Source: Methylococcales bacterium | GTDB taxonomy: Bacteria > Pseudomonadota > Gammaproteobacteria > Methylococcales > Methylomonadaceae | Direction: 5' to 3' | Assembly (NCBI GenBank): GCA_023146575.1 | Contig: JAGLBU010000046.1 | Coordinates: forward strand, 1 to 6,861 | DNA: 6,861 nucleotides | Shown here: piece by piece, positions 1-5,927 of the stretch | How the letters are laid out: every line of letters starts with the position of its first letter | Numbering within the stretch: the stretch's first letter is position 1 | Position numbers and translations under genes: made by a program | The notes under the pieces: model-generated | What the model saw: the letters and a program-made list of their open reading frames with translations, nothing else | Databases searched by the model: none | What the model was told of the DNA's origin: nothing

Positions 1-112
1 TATATGGTTTTTAAGGCTGTAGTGAGATAGGAAATGTTCGGTAGTGGTTATTACTTTAGATAGCCTGCATAATGATTATTTGGTGAACTAGATTTTAGGT
101 GAATAATTAAAA

Positions 113-862
113 ATGATTATAAATAAAGTGTTGTTATGTTTTTTGTTGGTGTTCATGCTATCAACGATTTCTTATGCAGAAGTTTATAAATGTATAAAAA
201 ATGGAAAAACCACGTATCAACAAAAACCATGCCCAGAAAAAGAAAAGCATTCCCTTCAGCCACTCGCATTTGGCTTTGATGGTTGGGAATTTGGTATGCG
301 TATTGCTGATATTAAAAGAAGAGCAAAAAATAGGCAATTGGCAATGTCGGCAGGGACATCTAGTTTTCTTTCGAGTTATAATGAAAAAATTTTAAACAGT
401 CAGCCACATAAGAGAAATTATACTTATAAAACAAAAATAATGGATAAGCTGACCTCTGTGACACTATTTTTTACAAAAATATCAAAAAAGTTGTATAAAA
501 TTAATGTGACTTTTTATGTTTTTTCACTTCAACCTGAAGAACGAAAATATTTTTATGAGTCACTTTATGTGCATTTAAGTGAAAAGTATGGTCAACCCGA
601 AGCAATAAAGAAATCAGTTTCTAACAATTTATTGGTTGATTTTCTTTTAAAAGATCACCCTTTAATTGATTCACTCATTGTATGGAAAAAAGATAAAAGT
701 AATATTGTTTCCATGAATCATAATAAAAGATACCCATCAAAGACATCTTATAAGCTTATTTACCATGACATTCCTTTGACGTTAAAAAATGATAGAGAAA
801 TTACATTTGAACTTAGAAAGAGAACAAATGATTCAATATCAAAAGATGCTCAGAAATTATAA
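113..862 (+). CDS. Secreted protein of unknown function with N-terminal DUF4124-like motif
   Basis: This is a 249-residue protein of unknown biochemical role. Residues 1-22 form a Sec signal peptide (hydrophobic LLCFLLVFMLSTIS, cleavage expected after YA22), so the product should be periplasmic or envelope-located. The mature start, EVYKC(27)...GKTTYQQKPC(40), matches the short DUF4124-type module common in proteobacterial envelope proteins; its two cysteines probably form a disulfide. Residues about 55-225 look like a separate alpha/beta domain: WEFGMRIADI, then alternating strands around LTSVTLFFT and LYKINVTFYVF, then a helix ending in SEKYGQPE. I cannot name this domain. The tail is Lys/Arg-rich. 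AGGTGA at 97-102 lies 10 bases before the ATG, a slightly long but usable ribosome-binding site. The gene is very AT-rich, even for this window. No functional partner is visible. It is certain as an ORF; function is unknown. Confidence 0.85.
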   Translation: MIINKVLLCFLLVFMLSTISYAEVYKCIKNGKTTYQQKPCPEKEKHSLQPLAFGFDGWEFGMRIADIKRRAKNRQLAMSAGTSSFLSSYNEKILNSQPHKRNYTYKTKIMDKLTSVTLFFTKISKKLYKINVTFYVFSLQPEERKYFYESLYVHLSEKYGQPEAIKKSVSNNLLVDFLLKDHPLIDSLIVWKKDKSNIVSMNHNKRYPSKTSYKLIYHDIPLTLKNDREITFELRKRTNDSISKDAQKL

Positions 863-876
863 TTAAGTGGTTGAGC

Positions 877-890
877 ATACGATTTCGTAT
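877..890. repeat. Small perfect inverted repeat 14 bases after the 249-residue gene
   Basis: ATACG-ATTT-CGTAT forms a 5-bp stem with a 4-base loop (or 6+6 arms around TT), followed by ATTTTATGG. It could be a weak transcription end for the gene at 113-862. The stem is short and AT-rich and lacks a true run of T, so the terminator reading is doubtful. Confidence 0.3.
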
Positions 891-945
891 ATTTTATGGA
901 TTTAACCAATTGATATTTAAAGAGTATATTTAATAAAATGTTTGC

Positions 946-1080
946 TTGGGTCCTTATATTGATATTCCTCAGCGTAATATTGATCATCTTACTCCCAGAC
1001 AAAAATTAAAAGAATGGCAGCTAAAATCACCTAAATTATTTAAAAAAAGTGTTTATAATCTATCAGAACTTGACAGCTAA
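946..1080 (+). pseudogene. Remnant of IS transposase C-terminus (integrase-core, IS481-like)
   Basis: In the frame ending at the TAA at 1078-1080 there are about 44 open codons with no start codon. They read LGPYIDIPQRN, then HLTPRQKLKEWQ, then SPKLFKKSVYN, then LSELDS and stop. The order IPQR, TP-x-Q-x-LK-x-WQ, P-x-LF-x-K-x-VYN, LD is what I remember as the extreme C-terminus of DDE integrase-core transposases of the IS481 type, usually ending near a GLD. The catalytic core and N-terminus are absent: an in-frame stop lies at 934-936, and I could not recognise transposase sequence in the other frames of 863-945. No terminal inverted repeats or target-site duplication were found. It is an inert relic of a past insertion. 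The family assignment comes from memory of the motif, not a search. Confidence 0.6.
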
Positions 1081-1300
1081 TTCCTTCGTTATATTTAGTT
1101 ATAGATGATTTTCGAAGACTCTTTAAAAAAATTCGTGATATTTATCTTAATTAAAATATTAGTTTATATTAGAGACCAAAATCATTACACTCGATATATA
1201 CCACATATATCAACCAATAAGCTTCCATAGATTCTAAAATAAGATATTATTAATTTAGACCTGCATTTTAAATGTATGCCTCAAATACTATTTTATTATT
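1081..1300. other. AT-rich intergenic stretch, no gene seen
   Basis: This stretch lies between the transposase remnant and the next gene. It has no coding frame of useful length, no convincing hairpin terminator and no clear RNA gene. It presumably contains the promoter of the gene at 1313 (an AATACT box at 1284-1289 is possible), but I find no good -35 partner. Part of it may be the decayed non-coding end of the insertion sequence. Confidence 0.5.
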
Positions 1301-1302
1301 AT

Positions 1303-1307
1303 GGAGA
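1303..1307 (+). promoter_or_regulatory. Ribosome-binding site that decides the start at 1313
   Basis: GGAGA lies 5 bases upstream of the ATG at 1313 and overlaps the in-frame upstream ATG at 1301. The upstream ATG has no Shine-Dalgarno sequence of its own. Starting at 1313 also gives a compact signal peptide beginning MRFLILL. The longer 298-codon reading is therefore unlikely. Confidence 0.75.
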
Positions 1308-1312
1308 ATCTC

Positions 1313-2197
1313 ATGCGTTTTTTAATCTTATTAAGCCTTCTTATCAGCCAATCTGTTTTTGCCGATTGGGTTGGAACGTACCAAAGTACCTCTCAGAAAG
1401 GATTAGCGGTGGAGTTTAATGTACAGAATGAGTACTTACTGTACGCAATTCAACAAAATGGTCAGCAATCTAATGTTGAGTTTGGGCAGTTTGGTGTTCA
1501 AAGTAATCAGATCAACTTTAACCCACAACAAAGTGTAACTGGCACATTAACACCTTCAAATGCCGTAGTCATTAAAGAAGGTTGTGCGTTTACATGGGGA
1601 CAATCAGGCGAATTTAAAAGCGCGAAAGCTGAATGCCAAGCCCAACCTGCGGCGAGTAATGAGAATATTATTTCAACGTTTACTTCAGAGTCTAATTTAT
1701 TAGAAATTCCAAAATTTGCAATACCAAATGAACAAGGTGGTTTCGATTTATATAAAACAGTTTTTAAATTAATCAGTACCGCGCCCTTAAAATTAGAAAT
1801 GGTTCGTGCTGAGCCTGTGGTCAATACTAACAATAGTATGTCAGGCTTATATTACTCTCAAGAACAAGTAATTTATTTACCTGTATTGGCCGTGAATCCA
1901 AATTCCCCTCAAATGTTACCTATGTTTCAATTAACCTTTAAGGTTGTTTCATTTAATCCTTTGGTGGTGACGCAGTACCGACCCTTTCAATATCAATACC
2001 AAAATTATCAAGGTCAGCCCCAAAATGCTCAATATCAAAGCCAATCAAATTATGCTGATTATAAAAGCTTTATGGGGCAAATTGCGCAAACCTCAAAAAT
2101 AATGCAAATAGGTCATGAAACCTCTATGGCTATTATTAACAATATGGGCGGTGGTAGTTGTAATGGTCAATATGATCCTAGTAATGGTTGTTATTAA
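1313..2197 (+). CDS. Secreted beta-rich protein with duplicated motif and Gln/Tyr-rich tail
   Basis: This is a 294-residue exported protein of unknown function. Residues 1-17 are a signal peptide (MRFLILLSLLISQSVFA, cleaved before Asp18). Residues 18-108 look like a small beta-barrel or lipocalin-like domain (WVGTYQS..., repeated short strands, G-x-F and G-x-L turns), with Cys91 and Cys108 placed to form a disulfide. Residues about 122-222 contain two related units: S-E-S-N-L-L-E-I-P...FKLIS-x3-PL, and S-Q-E-Q-V-I-Y-L-P...FKVVS-x3-PL. Each resembles the L-x-I-P strand units of some secreted gammaproteobacterial proteins. Residues 221-247 are low-complexity, dominated by Gln and Tyr with Asn and Pro, followed by a helical stretch (about 248-277) and a Gly/Asn-rich end with Cys283 and Cys293. 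Asn, Gln and Ser are frequent throughout, suggesting an extracellular or surface product. The tail could mediate assembly, but that is inference. It has no recognisable enzymatic motif. Confidence 0.85.
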   Translation: MRFLILLSLLISQSVFADWVGTYQSTSQKGLAVEFNVQNEYLLYAIQQNGQQSNVEFGQFGVQSNQINFNPQQSVTGTLTPSNAVVIKEGCAFTWGQSGEFKSAKAECQAQPAASNENIISTFTSESNLLEIPKFAIPNEQGGFDLYKTVFKLISTAPLKLEMVRAEPVVNTNNSMSGLYYSQEQVIYLPVLAVNPNSPQMLPMFQLTFKVVSFNPLVVTQYRPFQYQYQNYQGQPQNAQYQSQSNYADYKSFMGQIAQTSKIMQIGHETSMAIINNMGGGSCNGQYDPSNGCY

Positions 2198-2217
2198 ATT
2201 AACCAATCGTAAGTATT

Positions 2218-2325
2218 ATGTTTTTAAAAAAAATTAAAGCAAGATATATAATAGATTTTATTACAGATATAGGTTTATTTTTAATTGAGTTACTTTTTAA
2301 GCTATTACTTTCACTGAGAGATTAG
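2218..2325 (+). CDS. Possible 35-residue hydrophobic small protein (doubtful)
   Basis: A short ORF starts 20 bases after the preceding stop. It encodes MFLKKIKARYIIDF followed by a hydrophobic run (ITDIGLFLIELLFKLLLSL) and RD. A Lys/Arg-rich head before one hydrophobic helix is the usual layout of a small inner-membrane protein, and the spacing would allow co-transcription with the gene at 1313. Against it, there is no good Shine-Dalgarno sequence, and AT-rich DNA often produces hydrophobic short ORFs by chance. I do not recognise it. Confidence 0.3.
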   Translation: MFLKKIKARYIIDFITDIGLFLIELLFKLLLSLRD

Positions 2326-2422
2326 TGTGACTAACATCCCAAATATTATACGATAATCGGTTTGGTTGAGTTAAGGAGGCTAGTATTAACCCATACGATC
2401 AATTCAACAAATTTTAGTTGTC

Positions 2423-2445
2423 AAATAGATTCAAACCATCTATTT
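2423..2445. promoter_or_regulatory. 8+8 inverted repeat, candidate regulator-binding site
   Basis: AAATAGAT-N7-ATCTATTT is a perfect dyad of 23 bases. Its centre lies about 200 bases upstream of the transcription start predicted from the sigma-54-type promoter at 2606-2622. That is within the range at which enhancer-binding activators of sigma-54 promoters bind. It could instead act as an RNA hairpin for upstream transcription, as T-rich sequence follows. The binding role is inference. Confidence 0.4.
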
Positions 2446-2467
2446 ATGTTCTTTTAATTTTTTCCTA

Positions 2468-2490
2468 TGCCTTTTCTTAGGCACCTTTTT
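2468..2490 (+). terminator. Weak hairpin followed by five T
   Basis: TGCCT (2468-2472) and AGGCA (2479-2483) pair around a 6-base loop, with CC and then five T directly after. The stem is short, so it is at most a weak or auxiliary terminator ahead of the much stronger one at 2516-2560. Confidence 0.3.
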
Positions 2491-2515
2491 AGACGATATA
2501 TTTTTTGTCTAATAT

Positions 2516-2560
2516 TAGGTTATATCACTTAAACAGCTGGGTGATATGACCTATTTTTTT
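2516..2560 (+). terminator. Strong intrinsic terminator
   Basis: The arm at 2516-2528 (TAGGTTATATCAC) pairs with 2541-2553 (GTGATATGACCTA) over 13 bp with one T-G wobble. The 12-base loop contains CAGCTG. Seven T follow at once (2554-2560), and a second T run starts at 2564. It should stop transcripts arriving from the genes at 1313-2325 and isolate the cytochrome gene, which would then need its own promoter in the remaining 170 bases. Confidence 0.85.
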
Positions 2561-2605
2561 GACTTTTTTTTCACGCCTTTCTTTATTTTCCTGCGATTAA
2601 ACTCA

Positions 2606-2622
2606 CGGCATATAAATTGCAT
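2606..2622 (+). promoter_or_regulatory. Sigma-54 (RpoN) type promoter candidate for the cytochrome gene
   Basis: GGCA at 2607-2610 and TTGCA at 2617-2621 are separated by six bases. This gives GG (2607-2608) and GC (2619-2620) exactly ten bases apart, the spacing required for the -24/-12 elements. The match to TGGCACG-N4-TTGCW is good in the core but lacks the T before GG and the CG after GGCA. A start near 2632 would give a leader of about 100 bases. A sigma-70 alternative is TTGACT at 2559-2564 with TTTATT at 2582-2587 (17-base spacer), which overlaps the terminator T runs. Confidence 0.45.
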
Positions 2623-2645
2623 CATAATAATGACGTTGTAAAAAC

Positions 2646-2705
2646 CCAACACAGCGTTGGTAAAATTCAACAAAAATTATGATACCAAGCCAATTATTCG
2701 GCTTG
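2646..2705 (+). promoter_or_regulatory. Two hairpins in the predicted leader of the cytochrome gene
   Basis: CCAAC (2646-2650) pairs with GTTGG (2656-2660) around a 5-base loop. CAAGCC (2686-2691) pairs with GGCTTG (2700-2705) around an 8-base loop. The second ends 18 bases before the AGGA ribosome-binding sequence. Neither is followed by a T run, so they are not terminators. They may affect message stability or translation. They fit no riboswitch class I know. Confidence 0.35.
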
Positions 2706-2731
2706 TTAGCCATTTAAAAATATAGGAAATT

Positions 2732-5527
2732 ATGATGCGAGACAAATCAATCTCTAGGCGGCATAAGTGGTTTTTACTACCACTTATGTTGCTTTTTTTT
2801 ACACAAATAGCAATGGGGGCAACGCCTCTGCCTAATGCAAAACCAAAGGTAGTCAATGCTTATGACAAAACAGTCATGCATCCAGCCATTCCATTATTAG
2901 ATGAAGCAGGAAATCACGTTTTAAATACGGGCAATGCTTATAGTCCTAAGACAAGTTGCGGCTCTAGTGGTTGTCACGATTATGATTCCATTACGCATGC
3001 CTACCATTTTGAAATGGGACGTGATGAAGCCGATGACGACTATGGTAAAAAACGCGGCTTACCGCAATTAGTTGGCCCTGGTTATTTTGGTGGCTATTCG
3101 TGCATGGGCGGTAGTCGTCCAAATCTTTTATCTAAAAAGAATAATGCCAGTGCCAATGAGTTTAAAGACTTTGGTGCCGCAGGTTTTATTAAAGATTGCG
3201 GTGGTTGTCATGCAGGCGGTGGTTTCGCAGAGAAAGATCGTGAAGGTATTCGCTACGATCAAAAAGTAGAATCAACCATTAAAGAATTTGATGGCGATTA
3301 TTTTGAACGTAAATCGTTGATGGCAGGCGGTAAAAAATCTGAATCTAATCAAATTATTCGTTGGGATTGGAAAAAATCAGGGGTCGTTGAAAATGATTGT
3401 ATGATGTGTCATGCGGATTTTTCAAAATTGAAAAAATTTCCAGCCAGTGGCGCAGGTTTAAATTCAAGCGATCCTAAAAAGAAAGCCAGCTCTGCCAAAG
3501 ATTTTTATAAACGTGCCCGTAGCTCTATCTTAATGGGCAATGATTTCTTTAGAGAATCGGCTTCTCCTATTTGGGAATTTTATAACATTAAGCCTGAAGA
3601 TCCTGAAGGTTTACAACTATTAACTATGCAACGTGAATTTCGCAAAGGTAAAGAAGGCGATGCACGAGGTTATAAATTTGTTTTAGGCGCAAATGGTAAA
3701 CCAATTATGAATTGGAATCCAAAAGCCTTTGATGAAAATGGCAAAGCCCATATCCCGATGTTACGTTTCCCTGGCAATGATAACTGTATGTTATGTCATC
3801 GAACCAGTAATTCACGTCGTGGATTCTTTGGTTTTGGCGATGCAGCCGTGGCCTCGTTTGATGATGACGGTGTTATTGAAACCGACTATCAAGACGATGT
3901 TCATAAAGGTAAATCGTTTACTGATGATAATGGTCAAGTCAGAGCGATTGAAAACTGTAACACTTGTCACTCACGTAACTACAAAAAACCAACCTTTTCA
4001 AATGCTGAGTTAAGTGTCGATCATAACTTTTTGAAAGGTAATTCTGACATGGACGTGCGTAATGATTTAGATTATGCGCCCAATGCGAAAAGCTGTGAAT
4101 TGTGTCATGACACGATGGCGAACAATGTTGTGCCTTCAGGTCAAGCTAATATGCAAGATGCTCACAGAGAATTGTGGAAAGCAAACGGTGATATGGCGGG
4201 TTATGAAAAAAGCAAACTCGACAGCATTACCAAAACCCATTTAGACGTTATCAGTTGTCAAGCCTGTCATATTACGGGTAAGGCAAATAATGGTAAGCCT
4301 ATTCAGACTTTATACCGTTATCGTCAAGCTGAAAATGGTGTGTCTAAAATCTTCCCATATAACCCTAAAATTCGTTATTACTGGAAAGATAAAAACAGCG
4401 ATCATGTCTTGACACGTTTGGAAACAGATTCTGTTTACAAAGTTAAAAAAGATGCTGAAGGTAAAGATTATGCGGTTATTGCGGATGTTCAAGGCAATGA
4501 ATTAGGCAAAGTAAGCTTTAAGAAAGGTCGTCATGGCCCTAAATTTGGCGCACCTAAAGACTACGATGGTTTCATGGCATTGAAAAAAGCCTATGATAGC
4601 GTTGCCGCCAGTAAAGGCGTTGCGAATCCTAATATGCAACAAGTTTGGTTACAATCAAACATGTATATTATGTCGCATAACGTACGTCCATCTTCATCGT
4701 CTGTTCCTTGTGAAAGCTGTCATACTCGTAAACAAAGCGGTGCATTTAGCTCTTTGGTTTCTGAAAATGGTATCTTAGGTAAAGGTATTGTTAAGAAGAT
4801 TACTACGGTGGTTGATAAGCGTTTAGTGGATGAAGGTCATATTGTATTCCGTATGGACACCGTTAATGTCGCAGCTGATGGTAAAGTGACTGAAAATGTT
4901 GGTGACATCTTATACAGCTCACGTCTTGACCCTTTTGTTACTTTCTTAAAAGGCAGTAGCTCTGAGTATCAAGAAGGCGAGTTGAAAGCCACTAAATTAT
5001 TACCTGCACTCGCTAAAATCGGGGTGTTAGGCGGTATTAAGGATCAAATAGTTGGTGCATTAGGCGGTGACATCCCTGTGTTCTTATTAAGTACACATCA
5101 GGGCAGTGGCGCACTCAGAGGTTCCAGTCTTTTTGGAACAACAGGCGGTACAGCAGGGTTATTATTACCAAGCTATCGTGTGGAAAGTGCAACCATCAGT
5201 ATAGTGCCTGCAAATATCGTTTCGGCGGTGGAAGCGGTTATTCCTGGTAGTAAATTAGCCTCAAGCGTTCATGGTTTTCTTGTCAAAGATAAAACCCGTG
5301 CAAGAGTACCTAATCTACTTGAACCTGTGTTTGTTAAAATACCTTATCGTGGCCGTGCAACCTCAGCCGCTCAAGTAAAAGTATTGCATTCAGAAACAGG
5401 TGCGCAAATTGGTATTTTAAATCCAAGCCAAATTGTGGCATTTAACCCACACACTGAAGCAAGTGCTGGTTACTTAGTCTTTAAAACCACCCAGTTGCAA
5501 TATTTTGCAATTTTGGATGTTCTTTAA
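2732..5527 (+). CDS. Exported octahaem c-type cytochrome with haem-free C-terminal domain
   Basis: This is a 931-residue multihaem cytochrome c, so a periplasmic or cell-surface electron carrier or reductase. Residues 1-30 are a Sec signal peptide (basic SRRHK, then WFLLPLMLLFF, cleavage near MGA30). Haem sites are Cys76-His82 (CGSSGCH, CX4CH) and seven CXXCH motifs at 156, 223, 352, 409, 455, 509 and 660. Other His (89, 92, 432, 504, 601, 649) could be distal ligands; SHNVRP just before the last motif resembles the His-containing lead-in of the final haem in octahaem reductase families. After the second haem comes AGGGF...KDREGIRYD. Cys124 is unpaired. Residues 671-931 hold no haem; 817-931 end in a strand pattern (VFVKIPYRG...VFKTTQLQYFAILD) like a surface beta-sandwich module. 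AGGA at 2724-2727 serves ATG 2732 or the adjacent ATG 2735 (spacing 4 or 7). I cannot assign a substrate: metal or extracellular electron transfer, or sulfur/nitrogen oxyanion reduction, are all open. Confidence 0.92.
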   Translation: MMRDKSISRRHKWFLLPLMLLFFTQIAMGATPLPNAKPKVVNAYDKTVMHPAIPLLDEAGNHVLNTGNAYSPKTSCGSSGCHDYDSITHAYHFEMGRDEADDDYGKKRGLPQLVGPGYFGGYSCMGGSRPNLLSKKNNASANEFKDFGAAGFIKDCGGCHAGGGFAEKDREGIRYDQKVESTIKEFDGDYFERKSLMAGGKKSESNQIIRWDWKKSGVVENDCMMCHADFSKLKKFPASGAGLNSSDPKKKASSAKDFYKRARSSILMGNDFFRESASPIWEFYNIKPEDPEGLQLLTMQREFRKGKEGDARGYKFVLGANGKPIMNWNPKAFDENGKAHIPMLRFPGNDNCMLCHRTSNSRRGFFGFGDAAVASFDDDGVIETDYQDDVHKGKSFTDDNGQVRAIENCNTCHSRNYKKPTFSNAELSVDHNFLKGNSDMDVRNDLDYAPNAKSCELCHDTMANNVVPSGQANMQDAHRELWKANGDMAGYEKSKLDSITKTHLDVISCQACHITGKANNGKPIQTLYRYRQAENGVSKIFPYNPKIRYYWKDKNSDHVLTRLETDSVYKVKKDAEGKDYAVIADVQGNELGKVSFKKGRHGPKFGAPKDYDGFMALKKAYDSVAASKGVANPNMQQVWLQSNMYIMSHNVRPSSSSVPCESCHTRKQSGAFSSLVSENGILGKGIVKKITTVVDKRLVDEGHIVFRMDTVNVAADGKVTENVGDILYSSRLDPFVTFLKGSSSEYQEGELKATKLLPALAKIGVLGGIKDQIVGALGGDIPVFLLSTHQGSGALRGSSLFGTTGGTAGLLLPSYRVESATISIVPANIVSAVEAVIPGSKLASSVHGFLVKDKTRARVPNLLEPVFVKIPYRGRATSAAQVKVLHSETGAQIGILNPSQIVAFNPHTEASAGYLVFKTTQLQYFAILDVL

Positions 5528-5550
5528 GTCTTAATTTTTAACCCATAATA

Positions 5551-5581
5551 AATGGAGTGGTGAAAGCCGCTCCATTTTTTT
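5551..5581 (+). terminator. Intrinsic terminator after the cytochrome gene
   Basis: AATGGAGTGG (5551-5560) pairs with CCGCTCCATT (5567-5576) over 10 bp with one T-G wobble, around the loop TGAAAG. The T run 5575-5581 overlaps the last stem pairs. The AAGGA ribosome-binding site of the next gene begins on the next base, so the terminator sits directly before translation of that gene. It probably reduces expression of the 78-residue protein relative to the cytochrome, allowing partial read-through. Confidence 0.85.
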
Positions 5582-5644
5582 AAGGAAATTTATGAACACT
5601 GAAACCGATAAAAAAGAATTGACCCCTTTAATGAAAGCCGCTCC
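5561..5644 (+). repeat. 13-base direct repeat spanning terminator and next gene
   Basis: TGAAAGCCGCTCC occurs exactly at 5561-5573 (loop and 3' arm of the terminator) and at 5632-5644 (codons 14-18 of the 78-residue gene), 71 bases apart. The terminator 5' arm (GGAGTGG, 5554-5560) could pair with CCGCTCC in either copy, so two mutually exclusive folds are possible. Confidence 0.6.
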
Positions 5645-5828
5645 GTGGATGGCAGGCGCGGGTATTGCGGTCGGACACATTTTAACCTCTTCCAATTGCA
5701 CTATTCCAAAACAAGGGCTTTGTTCAACTTGTGGTAGTTGTGTGATCGCTTTAGGGTCTTTAGTGGGTTGGGCAATGATTAAAAAACGCCAAGGGAATGA
5801 TTTTTATTCAGAAGAATCCACCCGTTAA
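5592..5828 (+). CDS. Small membrane protein with four-cysteine loop between two hydrophobic segments
   Basis: This is a 78-residue protein I cannot name. A polar head (1-13) is followed by a hydrophobic segment at about 17-33 (PWMAGAGIAVGHILTSS), a loop holding Cys36, Cys44, Cys47 and Cys50, a second hydrophobic segment at about 51-63 (VIALGSLVGWAMI) and a charged tail starting KKRQ. The pattern C-x7-C-x2-C-x2-C could ligate an iron-sulfur cluster or another metal, or form disulfides. Lysines flank both ends, so by the positive-inside rule both termini should be cytoplasmic and the cysteine loop periplasmic, although the loop is close to the membrane. AAGGA at 5582-5586, 5 bases before ATG, is a good ribosome-binding site. 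It lies 64 bases after the octahaem cytochrome gene, across a terminator. A redox or assembly accessory role is likely from context only. Confidence 0.8.
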   Translation: MNTETDKKELTPLMKAAPWMAGAGIAVGHILTSSNCTIPKQGLCSTCGSCVIALGSLVGWAMIKKRQGNDFYSEESTR

Positions 5829-5834
5829 AAAGTT

Positions 5835-5884
5835 CGATAAAATAGCTTTACATGGATTTAGCGTTATTTTATCGCGCTTTTTTT
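5835..5884 (+). terminator. Probable intrinsic terminator after the 78-residue gene
   Basis: CGATAAAATA (5835-5844) pairs perfectly with TATTTTATCG (5865-5874). GC at 5845-5846 can also pair with GC at 5861-5862 across a small bulge. A CGC spacer then leads into seven T (5878-5884). The stem is AT-rich and the T run sits three bases away, so it is probably less efficient than the terminators at 2516 and 5551. It lies 6 bases after the stop codon, a typical place. Confidence 0.65.
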
Positions 5885-5927
5885 CAACCTTAATTGGGTC
5901 TAAATACACAGGATTTTGCCATTTAAT

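Larger units (their letters stand above)
2326..2515. other. Intergenic region upstream of the cytochrome gene, left half
   Basis: No coding frame is supported here. A strong Shine-Dalgarno-like AAGGAGG at 2373-2379 has no ATG, GTG or TTG at a usable distance and may be left from a decayed gene. The other structures are the inverted repeat at 2423-2445 and the weak hairpin at 2468-2490, listed separately. Confidence 0.5.

Noticed and set aside
938..1009. 23-codon hydrophobic ORF (MFAWVLILIFLSVIL...)
   Set aside because: It overlaps the transposase remnant in another frame, has no ribosome-binding site, and is best read as an out-of-frame shadow of the remnant.
1507..1833. 108-codon ORF on the minus strand
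   Set aside because: It lies wholly antisense within the secreted-protein gene, which has a signal peptide and ribosome-binding site; the minus ORF has no such support.
2373..2379. Near-perfect Shine-Dalgarno AAGGAGG
   Set aside because: No ATG, GTG or TTG follows at a usable distance and the following frame closes quickly; it may be a relic, but no gene can be supported.
2491..2510. TAGAC/GTCTA hairpin just before the strong terminator
   Set aside because: The stem is only 4-5 bp with a 12-base AT loop and no T run after it; not distinguishable from chance.
2747..2770. Possible twin-arginine (Tat) signal in the cytochrome (SRRHKWFLL)
   Set aside because: The residues after RR do not fit the Tat consensus, the core is strongly hydrophobic, and multihaem cytochromes c are exported unfolded by Sec before haem attachment.
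3104..3121. SCMGGSRP in the cytochrome as a ninth haem site
   Set aside because: There is only one Cys (124) and no following CH, so it cannot bind haem c in the usual way; it remains an unpaired cysteine of unknown role.
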